A DNA stretch of 5,681 nt, from NCBI GenBank assembly GCA_030613765.1, contig JAUWLI010000213.1, forward strand, positions 1 to 5,681, given 5' to 3'. The notes below the pieces were generated by a model. The model did not search any database. It had not been told where the DNA came from and saw only the letters and a program-made list of their open reading frames with translations. The position numbers and the translations under genes are program-made. Numbering within the stretch: the stretch's first letter is position 1; every line of letters begins with the position of its first letter. Origin of the DNA: Phycisphaerae bacterium (GTDB taxonomy: Bacteria > Planctomycetota > Phycisphaerae > Sedimentisphaerales > SG8-4). Below, piece by piece: positions 1 through 5,681 of the stretch.

Positions 1-129
1 CGGAATCGCCGGGCTGTAAAAATCCAAGGATATGAAAAAAGGTCGATAATTGGTAATTTCAATTCATTTCAAACATCTGAAGGTGCTTTGAGGATTAAAG
101 TAAGTGGCTTGAATAGTTGGATTGCGTAG
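1..129 (+). CDS. Probable 3' end of an unidentified gene entering from the left
   Basis: Reading from base 1, this frame stays open for 42 codons and ends at TAG 127-129. The other two plus frames and all three minus frames are interrupted by stops within this stretch. The residues (for example KIQGYEKRSIIGNF near the start and LRIKVSGLNSWIA at the end) look like an ordinary beta-rich protein tail, with alternating hydrophobic and polar residues. I do not recognise a family. A 42-codon open stretch can occur by chance, so the coding call is tentative. In its favour, the stop lies 24 nt before a strong stem-loop at 154-181, as expected for the end of a gene. If real, the gene is convergent with the PEP-CTERM gene to its right. 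Confidence 0.45.
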   Translation, partial: RNRRAVKIQGYEKRSIIGNFNSFQTSEGALRIKVSGLNSWIA

Positions 130-153
130 TATTATCAATTAGGGGCAAAAGAA

Positions 154-181
154 AAAGGCTGTGAGTCATCTCACAGCCTTT
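154..181 (-). terminator. Rho-independent terminator of the PEP-CTERM gene, possibly bidirectional
   Basis: A perfect 12-bp stem (154-165 with 170-181) closes a 4-nt loop (TCAT on the plus strand). Read on the minus strand, the stem begins 29 nt after the stop of the PEP-CTERM gene and runs directly into TTTTTCTTTTG, a classical U-tract. Read on the plus strand, the stem is followed by a looser T-rich stretch (TTTGGATTTGTTTTAT), so it may also stop transcription of the gene ending at 129. Confidence 0.88.
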
Positions 182-210
182 GGATTTGTTTTATAATTAT
201 ACCGATAAAA

Positions 211-924
211 TTATCTTTTACGTGCTCTTAATAAAGCTAATGAACCCAAAGCGAGCATCATTATTGTGGCTGGCTCAGGGACCTGGCTGTAGAGCATGAA
301 GACTTCGTGAAGGCCGGCAGAACCGTTGGAGCCACCCTGGACAGCAATGCCTGTGCGGACCCAGATATCTTTCATTTGTATGGGTACCCCACCGTTTCCG
401 CAAAGCAGACTACTATCCATCAGAAAATCACCATAGTCATCCGCTTCTGAAGATGTGCCCAATGAACCGATGCATTTTCCCAAGAAATCAGCATCATAGA
501 TGTTTTCTGTAGCCTGGACCAGGCCCGTACCGGCGGCACTGGCTGTTGCAAGCCACAAAGTAGCGTCGGTAATAAAATACGGGTCGTAACCGGGAAGGAT
601 AGAGACTTTGAAGTTTATGCCGGCGTTAATAAGGTCGTCGGAGCCGGCAATCCAGGAAAGTCGGAATCTCAAACCATAGTCGCCAGTTGCGTCGTTCTGG
701 CCACCCTGTACCAATACTGTAACGTCGCTTGGAGTAGGCGGACCTCCAGAGGCAATACCTGTCACTTCGAAGCCTGAAAATAGTTTGTCACCTACTTCCA
801 GACCACCAGTAGGTATAGAACTGATTGAGACAAAATCACCAGTTAGGGGAACCCAGGCTGCTTGTGCAGAACTTGCAAGTAAAATACTGATTGAAATGAT
901 TGAGAAAACTAGTGCTGACTTCAT
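211..924 (-). CDS. Secreted PEP-CTERM sorting domain protein of unknown function
   Basis: This is a 237-residue exported protein. An N-terminal signal peptide (MKSALVFSIISISILL, probable cleavage after SAQA at residue 22) is followed by a low-complexity Gly/Ser/Asp-rich body without a recognised enzymatic domain. The C terminus is a PEP-CTERM signal: VPEP at 215-218, a hydrophobic segment, then the basic tail RARKR. In known systems this signal is recognised by an exosortase at the inner membrane, which removes the tail and releases or anchors the protein at the surface. No exosortase gene is in this window. Two cysteines (151 and 175) could form a disulfide. I chose the start at 924 because AGAGGAG lies 5 nt upstream and the signal peptide then begins properly. 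An in-frame ATG at 960 would add 12 charged residues in front of the signal peptide and has a worse ribosome-binding site. The gene appears monocistronic, with its own promoter and terminator. Confidence 0.9.
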   Translation of the reverse strand: MKSALVFSIISISILLASSAQAAWVPLTGDFVSISSIPTGGLEVGDKLFSGFEVTGIASGGPPTPSDVTVLVQGGQNDATGDYGLRFRLSWIAGSDDLINAGINFKVSILPGYDPYFITDATLWLATASAAGTGLVQATENIYDADFLGKCIGSLGTSSEADDYGDFLMDSSLLCGNGGVPIQMKDIWVRTGIAVQGGSNGSAGLHEVFMLYSQVPEPATIMMLALGSLALLRARKR

Positions 925-928
925 CGTA

Positions 929-935
929 CTCCTCT
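929..935 (-). promoter_or_regulatory. Ribosome-binding site that fixes the PEP-CTERM start
   Basis: The minus strand reads AGAGGAG, then four to five bases, then ATG at 924-922. This is the strongest Shine-Dalgarno match near the three in-frame ATGs (960, 948, 924). It supports the shortest version of the protein, which is also the one with a normal signal peptide. Confidence 0.75.
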
Positions 936-999
936 GGTCTCTTTTCATTTTTTCACCCATTCCTTTTACTAATCAAAGCCATGTCTCATTGTCAAATAC

Positions 1000-1036
1000 G
1001 AGGGTCAACGAGGTGTATATACACCTTCGCACCCTC
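1000..1036. repeat. Palindrome in the PEP-CTERM leader (operator or 5' UTR hairpin)
   Basis: The core 1011-1026 (AGGTGTATATACACCT) is a perfect 16-bp palindrome. It is flanked by a second pair of complementary arms, GAGGGT at 1000-1005 and ACCCTC at 1031-1036, separated from the core by unpaired CAACG and TCGC. The element lies about 15-40 bp downstream of the predicted -10. It could be an operator for a dimeric repressor acting as a roadblock, or a two-stage hairpin in the leader RNA that protects or regulates the message. It has no U-tract after it on the minus strand, so it is not a standard terminator. Confidence 0.7.
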
Positions 1037-1049
1037 TCCAATATGCCTT

Positions 1050-1079
1050 ATTCTACAGTGAGTACGGCAGCGGAGTCAA
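1050..1079 (-). promoter_or_regulatory. Sigma70-type promoter for the PEP-CTERM gene
   Basis: On the minus strand, TTGACT (1079-1074, five of six consensus bases) is followed after 18 bp by TAGAAT (1055-1050, five of six). Immediately upstream are A- and T-runs (1080-1112) that resemble an UP element. Transcription would start near 1042, giving a leader of about 118 nt before the ATG at 924. A second, poorer candidate, TTGACA near 993-988, lacks a good -10. Confidence 0.7.
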
Positions 1080-1245
1080 CAAAAAAATCAAATTTTTTTA
1101 CTTTTTTTTAAGATTTCTTCGCTGGAGCAGGTAATTTTTGAAAAAGCCCATTATTTTGTTGAAAAACGCATTTATGAGGGGGATTTATGGTTTTTCATAA
1201 GGGGGGAGACGGCCATAAAGCTGTTTTTTAGTGCGTGAAGGGGGA

Positions 1246-2001
1246 TTATTTTTTTCCCCGTTCCGGGATTGACAGGCCAAGCTCGGCCAAGACCTTCTTC
1301 ATATCCTCCCAGACCTTCTGGCGGTTTTCCTGTGAGTAATTACGCAAAAGGTAGGCAGTATGGTATGTCGGCATGAGTTTTATAGGTGATTTGCCGAGGC
1401 CGGAATAGTATTCGTGAAATTGCCCTCGCATTTGGCCAATCGATTTATTGGTGTTTAACAATGTCCTGGCGGCATGAGCACCCAGAGCTACAATAATCTC
1501 AGGGTTTATTATCTCAATTTGTTTTTGAAGATATGGCAGACAGCTTATTATTTCCTCGGCGGTCGGATCGCGATTCTCCGGCGGGCGACACTTCAGGATA
1601 TTGCCAATAAAGACATCGCTGCGTTTCAGTCCACAGGCTGTGATTATCTTATCCAGCAGTTTCCCGGCTCTTCCGACAAAAGGTCGGCCCTGTGCATCTT
1701 CGTCGGCACCAGGTGCTTCTCCAACAAACATTATACGGGCGTTCGGGTCGCCCTCACCCGGAACGGCATTAGTTCTCGATGACCCCAGGCCACATTTACA
1801 GCATCGGCGAACTTCTTCAGCCACCTTTTCAAGTTCAACTGACGAGTTGATGATTGATTCTTTGGGCTCTGCCTGCTCCTGCATGACTTTTTGTCCCTTT
1901 ATTACAAATCCGCCTGTAAAAAACTCATCCATCTGAAGATGCTGGCGAGCAACTTTGTTTATGTCCACGTCTTTTTGCATCGCAGCAAATTGTAATGGCA
2001 T
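1246..2001 (-). CDS. Family 4 (Fe-S) uracil-DNA glycosylase
   Basis: The enzyme would remove uracil from DNA, arising by cytosine deamination or dUTP incorporation, and so start base excision repair. The 251-residue protein has the family 4 layout. C67 and C70 (C-x2-C), C138 (in KCRPPENR) and C154 are the expected 4Fe-4S ligands. The first active-site motif is VGEAPGADED at 93-102, followed by QGRPFVGRAGKLLD. The second is the histidine motif YHTAYLLRN at 213-221, where H214 is the conserved residue. That motif normally reads H-P-x-x-LLR, and here the proline is a threonine. About 66 residues precede the first cysteine, more than in minimal family members, although bacterial relatives with N-terminal extensions are common. 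The start is uncertain: neither M1, M8 nor M24 has a clear Shine-Dalgarno sequence. The gene follows gdhA on the same strand, but a terminator lies between them. Confidence 0.9.
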   Translation of the reverse strand: MPLQFAAMQKDVDINKVARQHLQMDEFFTGGFVIKGQKVMQEQAEPKESIINSSVELEKVAEEVRRCCKCGLGSSRTNAVPGEGDPNARIMFVGEAPGADEDAQGRPFVGRAGKLLDKIITACGLKRSDVFIGNILKCRPPENRDPTAEEIISCLPYLQKQIEIINPEIIVALGAHAARTLLNTNKSIGQMRGQFHEYYSGLGKSPIKLMPTYHTAYLLRNYSQENRQKVWEDMKKVLAELGLSIPERGKK

Positions 2002-2021
2002 CTATGAAGTTACGCAATAAA

Positions 2022-2051
2022 AAAGGGCGCTTGCTAAGGCAAGCACCCTTT
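2022..2051 (-). terminator. Rho-independent terminator after gdhA
   Basis: A stem of six plus six base pairs with one C-A mismatch (2022-2034 with 2039-2051) closes a TAAG loop. On the minus strand it begins 24 nt after the gdhA stop and runs into TTTTTTATT. It ends only about 20 nt before the proposed glycosylase start, so that gene must depend on read-through, on a promoter inside or upstream of the hairpin, or on a start codon further in. Confidence 0.83.
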
Positions 2052-2075
2052 GTGGTCTATAGCATGCTTTTTTTT

Positions 2076-3446
<1,371 letters not shown>

Positions 3447-3468
3447 TTAATTTGTGTTTTTAGTAACA

Positions 3469-3474
3469 ATTATA
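3469..3474 (-). promoter_or_regulatory. Candidate -10 element of gdhA
   Basis: The minus strand has a perfect TATAAT here, which would give a start near 3462 and a leader of about 25 nt. No good -35 hexamer sits 16-18 bp upstream, a pattern common for promoters that need an activator such as a LysR-type protein. The inverted repeat at 3473-3487 overlaps its upstream edge. The whole region is AT-rich, so chance matches are likely. A second candidate reading the same way is TTGTAT with TATATT after 18 bp, further upstream and overlapping the repeat at 3526-3541. Confidence 0.45.
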
Positions 3475-3487
3475 GTAAGTTATACTA
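3473..3487. repeat. Inverted repeat at the gdhA promoter, candidate LysR-type site
   Basis: TAGTA-AGTTA-TACTA is a 15-bp interrupted palindrome with perfect 5-bp arms. It touches the candidate gdhA -10, where an activation or repression site of a LysR-type regulator is often found. It shares the half-site TATACT (3481-3486) with the repeat centred 53-54 bp away at 3526-3541. Confidence 0.5.
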
Positions 3488-3525
3488 ATAGAATGAGAAT
3501 ATTATTATCTTGGATAAAACCAGAA

Positions 3526-3541
3526 AGTATAATAATATACT
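3526..3541. repeat. Inverted repeat in the gdhA-lysR gap, candidate LysR recognition site
   Basis: AGTATA-ATAA-TATACT has perfect 6-bp arms around a 4-bp centre. LysR-family proteins usually bind a dyad upstream of the divergent target promoter. This one lies about 65 bp upstream of the predicted gdhA start, close to the usual recognition-site position near -65. The low-complexity AT content makes a chance palindrome possible. Confidence 0.5.
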
Positions 3542-3581
3542 GTGTTTTCATAATGTAATACAAGGGATTAAAGATAATATA

Positions 3582-3597
3582 AGCTATCAGGATAGCT
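3582..3597. repeat. Inverted repeat covering the lysR ribosome-binding site
   Basis: AGCTATC-AG-GATAGCT has perfect 7-bp arms with a 2-bp centre and ends 4 bp before the lysR start codon. The only Shine-Dalgarno-like sequence of lysR, AGGA at 3589-3592 with a 9-nt spacer, lies in its centre and right arm. It may be an autoregulatory operator. In RNA the tight loop would open at least one pair, leaving a six-pair stem that could mask the ribosome-binding site. Confidence 0.6.
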
Positions 3598-3601
3598 AAT
3601 A

Positions 3602-4483
3602 ATGCAAATAGAAACGCTCAAGATATTCTGCGATTTAGCTGAATTGCAAAGCTTTTCAAAAACCGCTGATAGGCATTTTTTAAGTCAATCTGCGGTTTCC
3701 CAGCAGCTTGCGCAACTGGAATTAGCATACAAGTGCCAACTAATCAATCGTAAGAAGAGGCCCATCGAACTCACAAAAGAGGGCCAATTATTTTACACGG
3801 CTGCTATAGATATCCTGGAGAGACATGAACAACTCAGGAGTGAGTTGAATGCTCTGAAATCCTCAACCGACAGCAGAATAAATGTAGCTGCAATTTATAG
3901 TATTGGGATGCACACTCTGCCGGACTATGTTAAGAAATTTATGGTCAAATATCCGAATGTCAACGTTAATATTGAATACTTTAGAGCGAGTAAGATTTAC
4001 GAGTTGATATTAGCCGGTGAAGCCGACATTGGTCTTGTGGCTATTCCGAAACAAGATAAAAGGATGGATGTATATGAATTTGAGGATGAGCCGTTAGTTT
4101 TGGCGTGCAGTCCGAAACATCCTTTATCTCGTGAATCACGGGTCGATATTCATCAATTGCAGTTTGAGCGATTCATCGGTTTTGAAAAGGACACCCCTAC
4201 GAGGATATGGATAGATAATATTTTCGAGCGATACAATATTGTTTTGCGTCCGGCGATGGAATTCGACAATGTGGAAACCATCAAACGAGCAGTAGAGATA
4301 AACTCAGGTATAAGCATATTGCCGCAGACGGTCATACTTCAGGAAGTTAACGACGGGTCAATAATGACTGTTGGCTTTTCGAATGAGGATTTTATCAGGC
4401 CGACAGGTATTATCGTTCGCAAAAGTAAACTTTTAGGCCAAACAGGACGATACTTTATCGAACTGCTTTGCAAAAATACGTGA
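3602..4483 (+). CDS. LysR-family transcriptional regulator, likely controlling gdhA
   Basis: This 293-residue protein has the normal LysR-family length and layout. Residues 1-60 form the winged helix-turn-helix: METLKIF-like opening, SFSKTADRHFLSQSAVSQQLAQLE with the recognition helix around 28-40, and a wing ending in RPIELTKEG. A linker helix (about 62-90) follows. The effector domain starts near 92 with INVAAIYSIG and includes AGEADIGLVAIP (138-149) and the late NSGISILPQ (234-242), both typical of the periplasmic-binding-protein-like fold. Such proteins usually act as tetramers and respond to a small metabolite. The effector cannot be read from sequence. Divergence from gdhA across a gap rich in dyads suggests that it regulates glutamate dehydrogenase and itself, in the manner of GltC-type or other nitrogen-related LysR regulators. 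That is inference from position. A HAD phosphatase gene follows after 43 nt. Confidence 0.95.
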   Translation: MQIETLKIFCDLAELQSFSKTADRHFLSQSAVSQQLAQLELAYKCQLINRKKRPIELTKEGQLFYTAAIDILERHEQLRSELNALKSSTDSRINVAAIYSIGMHTLPDYVKKFMVKYPNVNVNIEYFRASKIYELILAGEADIGLVAIPKQDKRMDVYEFEDEPLVLACSPKHPLSRESRVDIHQLQFERFIGFEKDTPTRIWIDNIFERYNIVLRPAMEFDNVETIKRAVEINSGISILPQTVILQEVNDGSIMTVGFSNEDFIRPTGIIVRKSKLLGQTGRYFIELLCKNT

Positions 4484-4526
4484 GGCTCACGGCGAAATAG
4501 CAGATGCGCTTCACGAGATATGAGAC

Positions 4527-5120
4527 ATGTCAATTAAAGCTGTAATATTTGACCTGGATGGTACAATAACCCAACCCTACTTTGACTTTGACGTTATTCG
4601 TGAAGAAATGGGGCTGGATAGAGATTCCGGGCCGGTCTTGGAATCGATGGAGAAAATGTCGCCACAACAGCGCCGAGATGTGGAGCAAATTCTGCATTTT
4701 CACGAAGAGCAGGCGGTAACAGAGTCCAGGCTTAATCCCGGTGCGAAACAGACGCTTTCTGCGCTTCGTAAAGCCGGTATTCATATCGGAGTATTGACAC
4801 GTAACAAGCGAAGTAATGCCCTGGCTATCGCTCGCAAGCATGGCTTGAAATTTGATGCTATCGTTGATAGAGAAGACGGACCGGCCAAACCCGATGCTTT
4901 CGGTGTTTTACGAATATGTAAGCAATTCGACGTAAAGCCCCTGGAAACTCTGGTAGTAGGCGATTATCTTTTCGATATACTCTCTGCGAAAGCCGCTGGT
5001 GCCGTCGCGGTGTTGCTGGCCAATCACGACAGATCGGCTGAATTTTCCGAACATGCGGATTTTACTATTGAAAAAATCGGCCAGATACTTCAAATTATCG
5101 AAGAAAAGAATCATCCGTAA
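4527..5120 (+). CDS. HAD-superfamily hydrolase, phosphoglycolate phosphatase-like
   Basis: This is a 197-residue cytoplasmic phosphatase of the haloacid dehalogenase superfamily. All four motifs are present: motif I FDLDGT, with nucleophile D9 and general acid D11; motif II threonine T91 in VLTRN; motif III lysine K121 in GPAKPD; and motif IV GDYLFD, with D146 and D150 for magnesium. The helical cap between motifs I and II (about residues 15-70) is short and charged, as in subfamily IA. The arrangement resembles Gph phosphoglycolate phosphatases and pyrophosphatase-like HADs, but substrate cannot be assigned because HAD specificity is poorly predicted by overall similarity. The protein is slightly shorter than typical Gph (about 220-250). 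The ATG at 4527 has only a weak upstream purine stretch (GAGATATGAG), but motif I falls at the expected distance. It is probably co-transcribed with lysR upstream and the LolA-like gene 18 nt downstream. Confidence 0.92.
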   Translation: MSIKAVIFDLDGTITQPYFDFDVIREEMGLDRDSGPVLESMEKMSPQQRRDVEQILHFHEEQAVTESRLNPGAKQTLSALRKAGIHIGVLTRNKRSNALAIARKHGLKFDAIVDREDGPAKPDAFGVLRICKQFDVKPLETLVVGDYLFDILSAKAAGAVAVLLANHDRSAEFSEHADFTIEKIGQILQIIEEKNHP

Positions 5121-5138
5121 AAAGAGTGAAAGAGGAAA

Positions 5139-5681
5139 ATGGATACAAAGATAATAACAAAAGTCGTGCTCATCCTACTATTATTCGCAGCAACAACTAC
5201 TTGCTGGGCTGGATGCTCTGTAAAGACAACATGTGTTGAGCCCAAAGACAAACGAGATAATCCTGTTGATGTGGTACTGACACAATTAAGCCGGAAGACT
5301 CAACAGCTTAAATCCTACCAGGCACAGGTGGAATATAAATTCATCCAGCCGGTCTTCGAAACAACAACACTAAGGAAAGGTGAATTGCATTATGCCAAGT
5401 CAGGTAAGGAATCGAAGCTGCGGATAAATTTCAGTACCTTGAAACAGGATGATGAGAAAGAGCAGAAATTTCGCGAGGAGTTCATCTTCGATGGTGTCTG
5501 GCTGGCGCAAATCAACTATCAAACCAAACAAGTCATAATGCGTCAATTAGCCGAGCCAAACAAACCGGTGGGCGTATTTGAGCTTGCCGGCAGAAACTTG
5601 CCGATAGTAGGATTCGCCGGAATAGAAGATTTGAAAAAACAGTTTGAAATAAAGCTGGTCGAGCAAGAAAAAAGGCCCACC
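5139..5681 (+). CDS. Secreted LolA-like protein, 3' end beyond the window
   Basis: The frame is open from the ATG at 5139 through the last base, giving 181 residues without a stop. AGAGG at 5131-5135 is a usable, slightly close ribosome-binding site. Residues 4-20 form a signal peptide core (KIITKVVLILLLFAA), then TTTCWAGC. Cleavage by signal peptidase I after A24 is plausible. C26 could be a lipobox cysteine, but tryptophan at -3 is not consensus. The mature part begins with a helix (about 42-60, VDVVLTQLSRKTQQLKSYQA), followed by repeated beta strands and FDGVWLAQINYQTKQV (118-133). That pattern, a helix after the signal then 'DG..L...NY..KQV', matches the LolA/LolB fold of periplasmic lipoprotein carriers. 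Family assignment is by pattern only. Planctomycetota often have several such paralogues, and whether this one ferries lipoproteins is not known. Confidence 0.8.
   Translation, partial: MDTKIITKVVLILLLFAATTTCWAGCSVKTTCVEPKDKRDNPVDVVLTQLSRKTQQLKSYQAQVEYKFIQPVFETTTLRKGELHYAKSGKESKLRINFSTLKQDDEKEQKFREEFIFDGVWLAQINYQTKQVIMRQLAEPNKPVGVFELAGRNLPIVGFAGIEDLKKQFEIKLVEQEKRPT

Larger units (their letters stand above)
925..1245. other. Intergenic region upstream of the PEP-CTERM gene
   Basis: These 321 bases lie between the PEP-CTERM start and the stop of the uracil-DNA glycosylase gene. From right to left they hold a stretch with three plus-strand G-runs (1178-1182, 1201-1206, 1240-1244), long A/T tracts (1080-1112), a sigma70-type promoter reading leftward (1050-1079), and a leader with a palindrome at 1011-1026. 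I see no convincing gene. A plus-strand open frame covering 785-1111 is antisense to the PEP-CTERM gene and then runs across the promoter. I see no strong terminator for the glycosylase gene. The best candidate is a four-base-pair GGGG/CCCC stem (1241-1244 with 1256-1259) that spans its stop codon. Confidence 0.7.

Noticed and set aside
925..960. Upstream in-frame ATGs (960 and 948) as the PEP-CTERM start
   Set aside because: They would place up to 12 charged residues before the signal peptide. AGAGGAG is well spaced for the ATG at 924, whereas AAGGA directly abuts the ATG at 960.
785..1111. Plus-strand open frame of 108 codons crossing the PEP-CTERM start and promoter
   Set aside because: It overlaps the signal peptide region in antisense, then the leader palindrome and promoter, and ends in A/T tracts. 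Its translation is unremarkable.
1240..1259. GGGG/CCCC stem around the glycosylase stop codon as a terminator
   Set aside because: The stem has only four G-C pairs around a long A/T loop, and the minus strand continues into C- and A-rich sequence without a T-tract.
1474..1936. Two overlapping plus-strand open frames opposite the uracil-DNA glycosylase
   Set aside because: The minus-strand protein carries all Fe-S cysteines and active-site motifs. The plus-strand translations show no coherent domain and lack a ribosome-binding site.
4480..4490. GTGAG-G-CTCAC palindrome at the lysR stop codon as a terminator
   Set aside because: The arms are separated by a single base, so the RNA stem would be only about four pairs, and no T-tract follows. 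Transcription probably continues into the HAD gene.

Overview
The window looks like chromosomal DNA from a Planctomycetota-type bacterium, possibly Phycisphaerae or Sedimentisphaerales. This is inferred from the secreted protein with a VPEP...RARKR PEP-CTERM tail, the moderate GC content, the often weak Shine-Dalgarno sequences, and a LolA-like envelope protein beside ordinary housekeeping genes. No rRNA, tRNA, CRISPR array, transposase or phage gene is visible. No previously undescribed multi-gene system stands out. The most interesting material is regulatory DNA.

Layout, left to right. Positions 1-129 hold an open frame on the plus strand, probably the last codons of a gene entering from the left. 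It converges on a minus-strand gene for a small secreted PEP-CTERM protein (211-924). A strong stem-loop at 154-181 separates the two. The PEP-CTERM gene has a good sigma70-type promoter (1050-1079) and a leader of about 118 nt containing a perfect 16-bp palindrome (1011-1026) inside a longer imperfect dyad. Further right, on the minus strand, lie a family 4 (Fe-S) uracil-DNA glycosylase (1246-2001) and gdhA, an NADP-type glutamate dehydrogenase (2076-3437). A terminator hairpin (2022-2051) sits between them.

gdhA is divergent from a LysR-family regulator gene (3602-4483). The 164-bp gap between them carries three inverted repeats: one over the presumed gdhA -10, one in the middle, and one over the lysR ribosome-binding site. 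Regulation of gdhA by this LysR protein is the obvious hypothesis. Glutamate dehydrogenase makes glutamate from ammonium and 2-oxoglutarate, so nitrogen or carbon status would be a sensible input.

The lysR gene is followed closely on the same strand by a HAD-superfamily phosphatase (4527-5120) and by the start of a secreted LolA-like protein (5139 to the window end, incomplete). Gaps of 43 and 18 nt suggest one transcript of at least three genes.
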